Assembly (NCBI RefSeq): GCF_001544075.1
Contig: NZ_BCNT01000001.1
Location: 1-64,000, forward strand
Length of the DNA stretch: 64,000 nt
Origin: Comamonas terrae
GTDB taxonomy: Bacteria; Pseudomonadota; Gammaproteobacteria; Burkholderiales; Burkholderiaceae_C
Direction: 5' to 3'
Part shown: piece by piece, positions 1 through 11,151 of the stretch
Layout of the letters: each line of letters begins with the position of its first letter
Numbering within the stretch: position 1 is the stretch's first letter
Notes under the pieces: generated by a model
What the model saw: the letters and a program-made list of their open reading frames with translations, nothing else
Databases searched by the model: none
What the model was told of the DNA's origin: nothing
Made by a program: the position numbers and the translations under genes

Positions 1-100
1 CCAGGTGCACGGGCAGGTATTCATAGGGCAGCCCCTTGAGCTGCAGTGCAATGCGCACACGGTAGGAGGCCGAGGAGCGGAAATAGGTGTGGAGCTTCAT
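1..100 (-). CDS. Maleylacetoacetate/maleylpyruvate isomerase (zeta-class GST), N-terminal fragment
   Basis: Only the first 33 codons lie in the window; the gene runs off the left edge on the minus strand. The translation begins MKLHTYFRSSASYRVRIALQ and continues LKGLPYEYLPVHL, the thioredoxin-fold start of zeta-class glutathione transferases, with the Ser-Ser-Ala-Ser active-site stretch near residues 9-12. Such enzymes isomerise maleylacetoacetate (tyrosine breakdown) or maleylpyruvate (gentisate breakdown) using glutathione, in the cytoplasm. It diverges from a fumarylacetoacetate/fumarylpyruvate hydrolase gene, the enzyme for the next step, which supports the call. Whether the substrate is maleylacetoacetate (MaiA) or maleylpyruvate (NagL) cannot be decided from this fragment. 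Confidence 0.82.
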   Translation of the reverse strand, partial: MKLHTYFRSSASYRVRIALQLKGLPYEYLPVHL

Positions 101-156
101 GGCGAGACAGCATAACTGCACGGCGCGAATCGCCGATGGCGCAGCATCCGTATATT

Positions 157-168
157 TGCAGATCTGCA
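157..168. promoter_or_regulatory. Palindrome in the divergent isomerase/hydrolase promoter region
   Basis: TGCAGATCTGCA is a perfect 12-bp palindrome in the 170-bp gap between the two divergent aromatic-catabolism genes. Its position suits an operator, but no regulator gene is visible nearby, so this is inference. Confidence 0.3.
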
Positions 169-270
169 CGGTGCAAGTCCCATGGCACACTGCTTGCCGC
201 GTCACATACATGGCGCAGCCCGTCAGCCGGGCCGGAGGCGGTCCCGGCATGCTTTTTTGCTGAGGTTTTC

Positions 271-969
271 ATGAGCGGTTACGTGTTCAATCCCCCTGCT
301 GTCGTCAGCGTGCCCGTGGTCGGGCGTGGCGAGCGCTTTCCCATCCACCGCATCTACTGCGTGGGCCGAAACTACGAGGATCACGCCAAGGAGATGGGCT
401 TCACCGGCCGCGAACCTCCGTTCTTCTTCCTCAAGCCCGCCGATGCCGTGGTTGCCGTGCCCGCAGGCGAAACCGGACAGGTGGCCTACCCCACGCTGAC
501 CCAGAACCTGCACCACGAGGTGGAACTGGTGGTGGCCATCGGCAAGGCCGGCAAGAACATCAAGGCCGCCGATGCGCTGCAATACATTTACGGCTACGCC
601 GTGGGCCTGGACATGACGCGCCGCGACCTGCAAAACGACATGAAGAAACAGGGCCGGCCCTGGTGCATCGGCAAGGCCTTCGAGCAATCGGCCCCCATCG
701 GTCCGATCACGCCCGCCCAGCAGGCCGGGGACATCGGCCAGGCCGCCATCTCGCTGCAGGTCAACGGCACGGTGCGCCAGAGCAGCCACATCCACAAGCT
801 GATCTGGAACATCGCCGAGACCATCGAGCACCTGTCGGCTGCCTGGGAGCTGCAGCCCGGCGACCTCATCATGACCGGCACCCCCGAAGGTGTGGCCGCC
901 GTGGTGAGCGGAGACACCCTCGAAGCCCAGGTCAGCGGCCTGGAGCCCCTGCGCATCAAGATCGTGTGA
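271..969 (+). CDS. Fumarylacetoacetate hydrolase family protein (fumarylpyruvate hydrolase-like)
   Basis: A 232-residue single-domain FAH-family hydrolase. It would cleave a C-C bond in a fumaryl-keto acid, such as fumarylpyruvate to fumarate and pyruvate. The fold signature YCVGRNYEDHAKEMG is at residues 29-43, the metal-binding acidic pair E83-x-E85 is in HHEVELVVAIGK, the third ligand is D114 in YAVGLDMTRRDLQ, and a catalytic-type Lys follows in CIGKAFE. The length matches short FAHD1/NagK enzymes rather than the longer FAH of tyrosine catabolism. I chose ATG 271, preceded by a GAGG-containing stretch, because the open frame upstream has no family similarity. It is divergent from the GST-type isomerase, so the two may form consecutive steps of gentisate or homogentisate breakdown. 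The exact substrate is uncertain. Confidence 0.85.
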   Translation: MSGYVFNPPAVVSVPVVGRGERFPIHRIYCVGRNYEDHAKEMGFTGREPPFFFLKPADAVVAVPAGETGQVAYPTLTQNLHHEVELVVAIGKAGKNIKAADALQYIYGYAVGLDMTRRDLQNDMKKQGRPWCIGKAFEQSAPIGPITPAQQAGDIGQAAISLQVNGTVRQSSHIHKLIWNIAETIEHLSAAWELQPGDLIMTGTPEGVAAVVSGDTLEAQVSGLEPLRIKIV

Positions 970-1044
970 CTCCCGCAGGCGGGGAGCCGTCCTTCTTACT
1001 GGGGAAGGCGGCCACGCCGGCGGCAGGTCAACTCTCTTTTTCAT

Positions 1045-1085
1045 AGCCCGCAGCGCATGCCAAGCCAGCGCCTGCGGGCTGTTTT
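1045..1085 (+). terminator. Stem-loop terminator after the FAH-family gene
   Basis: AGCCCGCAGCGC at 1045-1056 pairs with GCGCCTGCGGGCT at 1068-1080 and is followed by GTTTT. It lies between the FAH-family stop and the NUDIX start. Its arms resemble a variant of the interspersed stem-loop repeats found elsewhere in the window. Confidence 0.6.
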
Positions 1086-1100
1086 GCTTATAGTCACGGC

Positions 1101-1718
1101 ATGATGTTCCGCAGCCCCATCAAGTTCTGCCGCAATTGCGGCACCGCCGTCGTCTACCGCCTTCCCGATGATGGGGATACGCGCGAGCGTGCCGTCTGCT
1201 CGCAATGCAACACCATCCATTACGAGAATCCGCTCAACGTGGTGGGCACCCTGCCCGTGGCCGACGACGGGCGCATTCTGCTGTGCAAGCGCAATATCGA
1301 GCCGCGCCGCGGCCTGTGGACGCTGCCCGCGGGCTTCATGGAGCTCAACGAAACCGCCTCGCAGGGCGCGCAGCGCGAGACCGATGAAGAGGCCGGCGCT
1401 GATATCGAGCTGGGCCGGCTGTTCTCGCTGATCAGCGTGCCCCAGGTCGGCCAGGTGCACCTGTTCTATCTGGCACGCCTGCGCAGCGAGCAATGCCACC
1501 CCGGCCCCGAAACCATGGAGGCCCGACTGTTTGCCGAGCACGAGATTCCATGGCAGGAAATTGCCTTCCGCACCGTGCGCGTCACGCTGGAGCGCTATCT
1601 GGCCGACCGCGCCAGCGGCAGCCTGGACAAGGGCACGGTACACACCGTGGACCTGTGGCACGAGCCCAGGCTGCAGCCGGGCCATGCTCCGGTCGATGCG
1701 GCCGGCCAGGCCGGCTGA
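1101..1718 (+). CDS. NUDIX hydrolase with N-terminal zinc ribbon
   Basis: A 205-residue protein. A zinc ribbon at the N terminus is formed by Cys10, Cys13, Cys33 and Cys36 (CRNCG and CSQC). A NUDIX domain follows, with the box running from GFMELNE through QRETDEEAGA at about residues 75-97, which carries the REXXEE metal-binding Glu residues. The family hydrolyses nucleoside diphosphates linked to another moiety. Zinc-ribbon NUDIX proteins include NudC/NADH pyrophosphatase-like and ADP-ribose-type enzymes, but the NudC SQPWPFP signature is absent, so the substrate is unknown. It is convergent with the patatin-like gene, only 12 bp away. Confidence 0.88.
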   Translation: MMFRSPIKFCRNCGTAVVYRLPDDGDTRERAVCSQCNTIHYENPLNVVGTLPVADDGRILLCKRNIEPRRGLWTLPAGFMELNETASQGAQRETDEEAGADIELGRLFSLISVPQVGQVHLFYLARLRSEQCHPGPETMEARLFAEHEIPWQEIAFRTVRVTLERYLADRASGSLDKGTVHTVDLWHEPRLQPGHAPVDAAGQAG

Positions 1719-1730
1719 GCGCAGGCGGCC

Positions 1731-2744
1731 TCAAAGCCGCCAGCTGTTGAGCGCGGGCAGGGCGGCCTGCGCCGCCGCATAGCCTTCATCGATGGCTTCG
1801 CGCGCACGGTGAAAGTCCAGCAACCCCATGTGCGACAGACGCGGCGCGATCACCAGTTCGGGCGGGTCTCCCGCCATGCGGCTGCGCGTGATGCGCATCT
1901 GCATGATGTTCACGCTGGTCATGACCACGTCGAGCAGCGAGGGCACCGGCGGCGGCCTGGGTTCGTTCGCCCGCCCCTGCCGCCAGGCCGCCACGCCTTG
2001 CCAGGCGGCCGCCCCCTTGACGCTGCTTTGCAGCCGCTGCATCCAGCCCTGGCCCTGGTTGCTGTCGTCCAGCGGCAGTTCCTGCTGCTCGACCGGGCCC
2101 GCATCCTCATCGCCTGGCCCGGTATCGCGGCCGGCGTCCGCGGCTCCGGGCGGCGCATCCAGCGGCAGCATGTGCCGGCGCATGATGTCGGCATTCAGGT
2201 CCACGGCAATCACGATGTCGGCGCCCATGGCCCGCGCCAGCGAGGCCGGCACGGGGTTCACGATGCCGCCGTCCACCAGCAGCCGCCCCTCGCGGTAGAC
2301 CGGCGTGAACAGGCCCGGCAAGGCAATGGAGGCGCGCACGGCATCGGCGATCGAGCCCTTGCGCAGCCAGACTTCGGCGCCCGAATGCAGGTCGGTGGCC
2401 ACGGCCGCGAACGGAATGGCCAGGTCCTCCAGCGCGGAATCGACGAAATGGCTGCGCCAGAACGCGATGAGCTTTTCGCCCTTGAGCATGCCGCCCGCGA
2501 TATTGAAGTCCATGAAGCCGAAGACCTTGCGCACGCCCAGGCTGAGCACCCATTCCTCGAAGCGCTCCATCTCGCCCGCCGCATAGGAGGCGCCCACCAG
2601 CGCACCGATGGAGGAGCCGCAGACGATATCGGGCTGGATGCCGGCTTCCTTCAATGCACGCAGCACGCCGAAATGGGCCCAGCCGCGCGCCGAGCCGCTG
2701 CCCAATGCCAGCCCGAGGACGGGTTTGCGCGGCGTCAGCGCCAT
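1731..2744 (-). CDS. Patatin-like phospholipase family protein (RssA-like)
   Basis: A 337-residue patatin-like serine hydrolase. The oxyanion-hole glycine loop GSGSARGWAHFG is at about residues 16-27, the nucleophile elbow is GSSIG at about 43-47, and the catalytic Asp is in DGGIVNPVP at about 157-165, giving the Ser-Asp dyad expected of the family. No signal peptide is seen, so the protein is probably cytoplasmic or peripheral. An Asp/Glu-rich low-complexity insert separates the patatin core from the C-terminal part. It starts 28 bp after the ligA stop on the same strand, so it is probably the last gene of the smc-zipA-ligA operon. Its lipid substrate is unknown. Confidence 0.85.
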   Translation of the reverse strand: MALTPRKPVLGLALGSGSARGWAHFGVLRALKEAGIQPDIVCGSSIGALVGASYAAGEMERFEEWVLSLGVRKVFGFMDFNIAGGMLKGEKLIAFWRSHFVDSALEDLAIPFAAVATDLHSGAEVWLRKGSIADAVRASIALPGLFTPVYREGRLLVDGGIVNPVPASLARAMGADIVIAVDLNADIMRRHMLPLDAPPGAADAGRDTGPGDEDAGPVEQQELPLDDSNQGQGWMQRLQSSVKGAAAWQGVAAWRQGRANEPRPPPVPSLLDVVMTSVNIMQMRITRSRMAGDPPELVIAPRLSHMGLLDFHRAREAIDEGYAAAQAALPALNSWRL

Positions 2745-2772
2745 GGTGCGCCCCCCTCTGTCACACCCGGCT

Positions 2773-4962
<2,190 letters not shown>

Positions 4963-5116
4963 TTATTGGTGTCAGCTGCCCATGGTATCCGCATCTTCCA
5001 GGGAGCCTGAAGCGCACCCGGCCCCGGCACGGGCGGGCGGCAAGAGCCGCCCTCCGTTCGGGCCGCCGCCCCCTCTTCCTGGGAAAGGCACGAAGCCGCC
5101 CGGCAGGTGTCGTCCC

Positions 5117-6469
5117 TCAGCTGAACAGCCTGCGGGCCAGCAGGGAGCCGGCCGACAGCTCCCGGCTGTCGAGCTTGTCGTACAGCAGCTCCAGGTCATG
5201 CTGGATCGGGTCCAGCGCCGAAACCGGCAGCAGGTAGCCGTTCTGGTCGCACAGCACGCCATCCATGGTCTGGCACAGCTGTTCGGCAATCTGGCGCAGC
5301 TGGGCAAACGGCTGCTCGCCGCGCGGCACCTGAGCCACATCCAGGCTCAGCAGGATTTCGCGGACCACGGACTGGTCCAGGTCGTCGGCCAGGGCTGCCT
5401 GCGGGTCGTAGTGCAGCAGCAGCACCGGCGGCATGCCCGGCGTGGGCGAGGACAGCGCCATGCGTCCCGGCATGGCGCTGGCGACAAAGCCCAGGCGGCC
5501 GGCGTTCTGCTGCACGTAGCCTGCGCTCCAGGAAGCCTGGCGCGCGCGCAGCATGAAGGACAGCTGGGCATCGTGCTCGCTGGCGAACTGGTCCAGCTCG
5601 CGGGCACGCGCCACTTCATGCAGCATGTCGGGCATGTCGGGCACCACGCCCAGGGCATCGGCAAAGCGCTGCACCTTGGCCACGAATTCGGAAAACTCGA
5701 TCTCGTTGAGCGCGCCCGTGCGGTTGGCCAGCTGCACGCCGGCCTGGAAGGCGATATAGCGCTGGCCGGCCTGCAGCGGCTCCCACTGGCGGGTCTGCTG
5801 GTTCATGCCTTCGATGGCGAACGGCTTGTTGCCCGCACGGCGCGTGCTGGGCAGCGCCTGGATGGCCACTTCGCCGGGCACGGGCTGCGCCACCTGTATG
5901 GGAGCGATGGCATCGATCAGCGCGTCCAGCTGGCTGCGGCGCTCCACTGCGGCAGCCGCGGCGGGCGCGGCCAGCGGCGCCTCGGTCAGCACGGGCTCCA
6001 CGGGCGCGCGCTCCGCCGCGCCTTCGGCTTCGGCCTGGGGTTGCGCAGGCTTGGCGGCCGGCTGTGGCACCGCTGCCGCAGCTGCCGGCGCGGCGGCCTG
6101 CTGGCGGGCGGCCTCCAGCGCAGCCTGGCGCTGCTGCTCCTCATAGGCTTCCTGCGCCACGATCCGTGCCAGCTCGGCATCGGCCTCGGCAAAGCGGCCA
6201 GCGGCCTCGGGCACATGCAGCGGTTCGGCGCCGGGAACGGCCTTGCCGAAGTCGCCCAGCACCGGCTCGCGCAGGCTGTGCGTGAGATCGGGGCCGTGCC
6301 CCACCGTGTCCATGCCGGGCTCGTTGCGCAGGGGATCACCTTGCACGCCCTGCGCCTCGGGATCCGCGCGCCTGGGCGCATTGCGGCGGGCCGACCAAGA
6401 GTTGTAGGCAACGATCAGGGCCAGAAGCACAACGCCCAGGACGGCCAGACTGATTTGCAGGGTACTCAT
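5117..6469 (-). CDS. zipA: Cell division protein ZipA
   Basis: ZipA is an inner-membrane divisome protein that binds the FtsZ tail. The 450-residue product starts with a single membrane anchor (residues about 5-22, LQISLAVLGVVLLALIVAY). A short basic patch and a long Pro/Ala/Glu-rich linker to about residue 230 follow. The C-terminal globular domain, about residues 290-430, contains the hydrophobic strands (FQAGVQLANRTG, PVLLLHYDP) expected of the ZipA FtsZ-binding fold. The order smc-zipA-ligA supports the assignment, since ZipA sequences are poorly conserved. The start at 6469 places the anchor at the very N terminus, as in the family. Confidence 0.9.
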   Translation of the reverse strand: MSTLQISLAVLGVVLLALIVAYNSWSARRNAPRRADPEAQGVQGDPLRNEPGMDTVGHGPDLTHSLREPVLGDFGKAVPGAEPLHVPEAAGRFAEADAELARIVAQEAYEEQQRQAALEAARQQAAAPAAAAAVPQPAAKPAQPQAEAEGAAERAPVEPVLTEAPLAAPAAAAAVERRSQLDALIDAIAPIQVAQPVPGEVAIQALPSTRRAGNKPFAIEGMNQQTRQWEPLQAGQRYIAFQAGVQLANRTGALNEIEFSEFVAKVQRFADALGVVPDMPDMLHEVARARELDQFASEHDAQLSFMLRARQASWSAGYVQQNAGRLGFVASAMPGRMALSSPTPGMPPVLLLHYDPQAALADDLDQSVVREILLSLDVAQVPRGEQPFAQLRQIAEQLCQTMDGVLCDQNGYLLPVSALDPIQHDLELLYDKLDSRELSAGSLLARRLFS

Positions 6470-6503
6470 GTAAGAAAGCGGTATGTGAACGGTCGAAGGG
6501 GAC

Positions 6504-6583
6504 AGGACTTACGCAAAACAGGCCCGGGCGGGATTCCCATGCCGGTGAAGAAGGCTGCGTGCATCTGGGTTCGCGCAAGTCCT
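6504..6583. repeat. 80-bp element with inverted terminal repeats (copy 1)
   Basis: The left end AGGACTTACGCAAAA (6504-6518) is an imperfect inverted copy of the right end TTCGCGCAAGTCCT (6570-6583). A second element of 81 bp with the same ends but a different core lies at 30740-30820. This copy sits between the smc stop and the zipA start. It is too short to code for protein and looks like a REP- or MITE-like palindromic element. Confidence 0.6.
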
Positions 6584-6600
6584 CGGAAGTGGAAACAGGC

Positions 6601-9600
6601 TCAGGATAGCTCAGCCATGGACAGGGCAGACTCCATATCCACCGCAACAATTCGTGAAACACCCTGCTCCTGCATGGTCACGCCGATCAGCTGCCCGGCC
6701 ATTTCCATGGCGATCTTGTTGTGGCTGATGAACAGGAACTGCGTGCCCTTGCTCATGCTGTGCACCAGCTTGGCATAGCGCTCGGTATTGGCATCGTCCA
6801 GCGGCGCGTCCACCTCGTCGAGCAGACAGAACGGTGCCGGGTTGAGCTGGAAGATGGCGAACACCAGCGCAATCGCCGTGAGCGCCTTCTCGCCGCCCGA
6901 GAGCAGATGGATGGTCTGGTTCTTCTTGCCGGGCGGCTGGGCAATCACCTGCACGCCGGCGTCCAGGATTTCATCGCCCGTGATCACCAGCTTGGCCTGG
7001 CCGCCACCGAACAGTTCGGGGAACATGCGGCCGAAATGGCGGTTCACGGTATCGAAAGTGCCCGACAGCAGTTCACGCGTCTCGGCGTCGATCTTGCGGA
7101 TGGCATCTTCCAGCGTGTTCATGGCCTTGGTCAGGTCGTCCATCTGGGCGTCGAGGAAGGTCTTGCGCTCGCGCGCCAGCGTCAGTTCGTCGAGCGCCGC
7201 AAGGTTCACCGCACCCAGGGCCTGGATCTCGCGGTGCAGGCGGTCGATCTCGCCCTGCAGGCCGTGCATGCGCACATTGCCCTCCGCAATGGACTGGGCC
7301 ACGGCCGCAAGGTCGGCATTGGCCTCGGCCAGCAGGTTGCTGTACTGCTCCAGGCCCAGGCGCGCGGCCTGCTCCTTGAGCTGGAATTCGGTGATGCGCT
7401 GGCGCAGCGGGTCCAGCGCCTTTTCGAGCGATTGGCGGCGCTCGTCGCTGGCGCGCAGCTTGTTGGTCAGGTCGTCGTATTCGCTGCGGCGCTCGGCGAC
7501 TTCCTTCTCGCGCTGCATCTTCAGGTCCAGCGCGTCCTGCAGGCCGCCCTGGGCCGCTGCATCGGTCAGGCGTGAAAGCTCCTCCTGCGCACGCTGCTGT
7601 TCCTCGGCCAGCGAACGCGCCTGCTGGCTGGCCGTCTCGATGGTGCGGGACAGCTCGGCGCGGCGCGCATGCAGGCTGCGCTGCGAGAACGTCGCTTCCT
7701 GGGCCTGGCGCTCCAGGCTGCGCAGCTGCTCGCGCGATTCGTTGAGGCGCCGCTCGGCTTCAAGCACCCTGTCGCCCAGCTGGGCATGGCGCTCCTGGCT
7801 GTCGGCCAGCTGCATGTCCAGCTCCTCGAAGCGGGCCTCGGCCGCGACGCGGCGCTCCTCGATATCGGACAGCTGGGCCTCGACCTCGGACAGGTCGGCC
7901 GCGATCTGGGCGTTGCGCGCCCGGGCCTGCTCGGCCAGCTGCGACAGGCGCAGGGTCTCCACCTGCAGCTCATGGGCGCGGCTGCGGGCCTCGGAAGCCT
8001 CGCGCCGTGCCGCCACCAGGCGCTGCGAGGCGTCGGCATAGGCACTTTCGGCGCGCACCAGGGCCGAGCGCGATTCCTCAGCAATCAATGCCTGGGCCCG
8101 CACCTCCTTTTCGAGGTGCTCGATCTCCTGGGCGCGCGCCAGCAGGCCCGACTGCTCGGAGTCCTGGGCATAGAAGGTGACGCTGTGGGCGCTGACCGCA
8201 TGGCCCGTGGGCACGTAGACCACCTCGCCGGGCTGCAGCTCGGCACGGCGGCCCAGCGCCTCGTCCAGCGTGGCGGCCGTATAGCAGCCGGTGAGCCAGT
8301 CGGACAGCACGGTGCGCAGGCCGGCATCGCCGACCTTGAGCAGGTCCGACAACCGTGCAAAGCGCGCGGCTGCCGGCGTCGCCGCGGCCTGGGGGGGGCT
8401 GAAGAAGGCCAGCCGGGCCGGCGGCGCATCCTGCCCGCCCGAACCCAGAAAGCCGCGCACCATGTCCAGGCGCCCCACTTCCAGCGCGCCCAGGCGTTCG
8501 CGCAGGGCGGCTTCCAGTGCATTCTCCCAACCCGGCTCGATGGCAATGCGGCTCCACAGCCCGTGCAGGCCGTCCAGGCCGTGCTTGGCCAGCCAGGGCT
8601 GGAGCTTGCCGTCGGTCTTGACCTTTTCCTGCAGGGCCTTGAGGGCCTCCAGGCGCGCGGAGAGGTCCGCATGGCGGCTGCTTTCCTCGTTGACGGCTGA
8701 CTGGCGCGCGCGGCGGTCCTCGTCGAGCTGGGGCACGGACTCCTGCAGCTCGTTGAGCACGGCATCGGCCATCTCGGCCAGTTCCTGCGCCTCGGCCAGC
8801 TGCGCCTGCAGATTGGCCAGTCGCGCTTCGTCGGGCGTCTCCAGCGCATTGCGGTCGGCGCGCAGGCGCTCGAAGCGGCTTTCGAACTGGCGGCGCTGCT
8901 CGTCCAGGCTGCGCTGCTCGGCGGCCAGCACCTGGATCTGCTGCTGCACCTGCACCACGGAGCTGCGCTGGTCGGCATCGGCCTTCTGCGCGGCGCGCAG
9001 CGCTTCCTCCAGGTCGGGCAGACGCATGGTCTGCTCCTCGACCTGGGCGGCGAGCATCTCGGCCTGTTCCTCGGCATCCATGCCGGCGCCCTCGATGTTC
9101 TCGATCTCGGCCTGGGCTTCCTCGCTGCGGCTGCTCCACAGCAGGATCTGCTCGGACAGCTGCTGCAGGCGCTGCTGCACGCGCTGGCGGCCTTCGACCA
9201 CGTAACGGATCTCGGCCTCGAGCTTGCCCACCTCGGCCGTGGCCTCGTAGAGCTTGCTCTGCGCCTGGTTGACCTTGTCGCTGGCGTCGTAGTGCGCCTG
9301 ACGCAGGGTCTCGAGTCCGCTTTCGTTGTTGCGGATGTCGGCCATGCGCTCTTCGAGCTCGTTGACCACTTTCAGGCCTTCGACGCGCACGCGGTCCTGC
9401 TCGGCCTCGGCCTCGGCCCGCTTCAGGTACCACAGCTGATGCTGCTTGAGCGTGACCTGGGCATGGAGGTCGTTGTACCGGGCCGCCACCTCGGCCTGCT
9501 TCTCGAGCTTGTCGAGGTTGGCATTGAGCTCGCGCAGAATGTCTTCCACGCGCGTGAGATTCTCGGTCGTGGCCGAGAGGCGGTTCTCGGTCTCGCGCCG

Positions 9601-10128
9601 ACGCTCCTTGTACTTGGAAACGCCTGCGGCTTCTTCCAGGAACAGGCGCAGTTCCTCGGGGCGCGACTCGATGATGCGGCTGATCGTGCCCTGGCCGATG
9701 ATGGCGTAGGCACGCGGCCCCAGGCCCGTACCCAGGAACACGTCCTGCACGTCGCGGCGGCGCACGGGCTGGTTGTTGATGAAATAGCTGCTGTTGCCCT
9801 CGCGCGTGAGAACGCGCTTGACGGCAATCTCACCGAACTGGCCCCACTGGCCACCCGCGCGGTGGTCGCTGTTGTCGAAGGTCAGCTCCACGCTGGCCCG
9901 GCTCGCGGGCTTTCGGTGCGTGGTGCCGTTGAAGATCACGTCCTGCATGGACTCGCCGCGCAGCTCGCTGGCCTTGGATTCGCCCAGCACCCAGCGCACC
10001 GCGTCCATGATGTTGGACTTGCCGCAACCGTTGGGGCCCACCACGCCGACCATTTGGCCCGGCAGGACGAAGTTGGTGGGCTCGGCAAAGGATTTGAAGC
10101 CGGAGAGCTTGATGGAGTTCAGGCGCAC
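6601..10128 (-). CDS. smc: Chromosome segregation protein SMC
   Basis: The SMC ATPase organises and compacts the chromosome together with ScpA and ScpB. The 1175-residue product shows the Walker A motif GPNGCGKSN near residue 33, followed by two very long coiled-coil arms rich in Glu, Gln, Arg and Leu (about 170-500 and 680-1010). A globular hinge lies in about 505-650. The C-terminal ATPase half has the signature LSGGEKALTA and the Walker B segment LLDEVDAPLD near residue 1100. The length is typical. It leads the smc-zipA-ligA-patatin gene block; the upstream neighbour encodes a flavodoxin on the same strand, about 100 bp away. Confidence 0.97.
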   Translation of the reverse strand: MRLNSIKLSGFKSFAEPTNFVLPGQMVGVVGPNGCGKSNIMDAVRWVLGESKASELRGESMQDVIFNGTTHRKPASRASVELTFDNSDHRAGGQWGQFGEIAVKRVLTREGNSSYFINNQPVRRRDVQDVFLGTGLGPRAYAIIGQGTISRIIESRPEELRLFLEEAAGVSKYKERRRETENRLSATTENLTRVEDILRELNANLDKLEKQAEVAARYNDLHAQVTLKQHQLWYLKRAEAEAEQDRVRVEGLKVVNELEERMADIRNNESGLETLRQAHYDASDKVNQAQSKLYEATAEVGKLEAEIRYVVEGRQRVQQRLQQLSEQILLWSSRSEEAQAEIENIEGAGMDAEEQAEMLAAQVEEQTMRLPDLEEALRAAQKADADQRSSVVQVQQQIQVLAAEQRSLDEQRRQFESRFERLRADRNALETPDEARLANLQAQLAEAQELAEMADAVLNELQESVPQLDEDRRARQSAVNEESSRHADLSARLEALKALQEKVKTDGKLQPWLAKHGLDGLHGLWSRIAIEPGWENALEAALRERLGALEVGRLDMVRGFLGSGGQDAPPARLAFFSPPQAAATPAAARFARLSDLLKVGDAGLRTVLSDWLTGCYTAATLDEALGRRAELQPGEVVYVPTGHAVSAHSVTFYAQDSEQSGLLARAQEIEHLEKEVRAQALIAEESRSALVRAESAYADASQRLVAARREASEARSRAHELQVETLRLSQLAEQARARNAQIAADLSEVEAQLSDIEERRVAAEARFEELDMQLADSQERHAQLGDRVLEAERRLNESREQLRSLERQAQEATFSQRSLHARRAELSRTIETASQQARSLAEEQQRAQEELSRLTDAAAQGGLQDALDLKMQREKEVAERRSEYDDLTNKLRASDERRQSLEKALDPLRQRITEFQLKEQAARLGLEQYSNLLAEANADLAAVAQSIAEGNVRMHGLQGEIDRLHREIQALGAVNLAALDELTLARERKTFLDAQMDDLTKAMNTLEDAIRKIDAETRELLSGTFDTVNRHFGRMFPELFGGGQAKLVITGDEILDAGVQVIAQPPGKKNQTIHLLSGGEKALTAIALVFAIFQLNPAPFCLLDEVDAPLDDANTERYAKLVHSMSKGTQFLFISHNKIAMEMAGQLIGVTMQEQGVSRIVAVDMESALSMAELS

Positions 10129-10232
10129 GGTGTCGGAGGCGGTCTATGGCGGTATGGAGTCGGGGATAAAGGGCGGGCCGAATCATAACGCGCCCATAGC
10201 CCTCGGCGGGCCTTGGGGCGGGCCGGAGCGGC

Positions 10233-10733
10233 CTAGAACACGCCCATCGCCAGCCCGGCGGCAAAGGCCTGTCCCAGCTCCCGGCAGCGCTCCAGCTCGG
10301 CCGGCCCGATCTGCTTGGGCGCCAGAATGGCTTCGGGCGTCTGCGCGTGGGTGCAGACGATCAGCGGCTCGGCCACGGGCTGCAGGCGCCAGCCGGTGGC
10401 AATGCGCGCGATCTGCCGTGCGGCATTGGAGCCGTCGCTGCCAGCGCAGACCAGCACCGCATAGGGGCGGCCGTTGATGCGGTCCAGCGCGCCGTAGTAG
10501 CTGCGGTCGAAGAAGTCCTTCATCAGCCCGCTGACGGCGGCCAGGTTTTCCGGTGTGGCAAAGACATAGCCTTCTGCGGCCAGCAGGTCTTCGGGACCGG
10601 CCTGCCGCGCTTCGAGGAGGCGCACCTGCACGCCTTCCTCGCCCCGGGCGCCGGCGGCAGCGGCTTGCGCCATCTGCAATGTGCCGCCCGTGAGGGAGTG
10701 GTAGACGATGAGCAGGGTCTTGGCTACGGACAT
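10233..10733 (-). CDS. Flavodoxin-family protein
   Basis: A 166-residue single-domain protein with a flavodoxin-like FMN-binding start: LLIVYHSLTGGTLQMAQAA supplies the phosphate-binding loop (about residues 7-25). A second flavin-contacting segment is GYVFATPENLAAVSGLMKDF. The Pro-Glu-Asn loop and following helix resemble NADPH-dependent FMN reductase/flavodoxin proteins rather than electron-carrier flavodoxins with long acidic surfaces. I chose the ATG at 10733 because the open frame upstream has no family similarity. The physiological partner is unknown. The gene is divergent from the PAS-GGDEF-EAL gene and lies just upstream of smc on the same strand. Confidence 0.78.
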   Translation of the reverse strand: MSVAKTLLIVYHSLTGGTLQMAQAAAAGARGEEGVQVRLLEARQAGPEDLLAAEGYVFATPENLAAVSGLMKDFFDRSYYGALDRINGRPYAVLVCAGSDGSNAARQIARIATGWRLQPVAEPLIVCTHAQTPEAILAPKQIGPAELERCRELGQAFAAGLAMGVF

Positions 10734-11151
10734 GGCTTCATTGTGGGCCCGCAGCACCGATCCATGAAGGCCTGCAGGCCACGGCCTCTGTTGCACGGAT
10801 GAAACAAAATTGCAAGACTTGCAGCGCCGGCCACTGGATGAAAGTGGTTTGACCAAAATTCACATTCAGATACGTATGATTGCCTGGCGCAGCTCCTGTT
10901 TTTGAAGCATTTTCCGTATCGGCAAGTGGCGCCCGTCCGGACTCCATCCGGATGACGGCGGACCGCGGCCATCCGCAGCAAGGGCGGCTGCCGCCGGTCT
11001 TGCCGGTTTGCTGCTTGTAGGAAATATCCTTCACAATGCAGTCCTCTGCGGCATCCGCTCGAACGGTCTATGGATGAGCGGCGGGAATATCTGGGCGGCC
11101 CGGCCGGCAACGCGGCTTCGGGCCCTACTGTTTGATCGCACACATTCGTTC
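10734..11151. other. 418-bp divergent intergenic region with small palindromes
   Basis: This stretch separates the flavodoxin gene from the signalling protein. It is more AT-rich than its flanks in its middle part. It contains the perfect palindrome TGCAAGACTTGCA (10811-10823) and a CCACT/AGTGG hairpin (10831-10847). No convincing gene is seen. The open frame of the signalling protein extends back to 11008 but lacks a clear ribosome site there. Confidence 0.4.

Noticed and set aside
1724-1741. GGCGGC-CTCAAA-GCCGCC hairpin between NUDIX and patatin genes as a terminator
   Set aside because: It has no T-run on either strand and overlaps the patatin stop, so it may be chance in GC-rich DNA.
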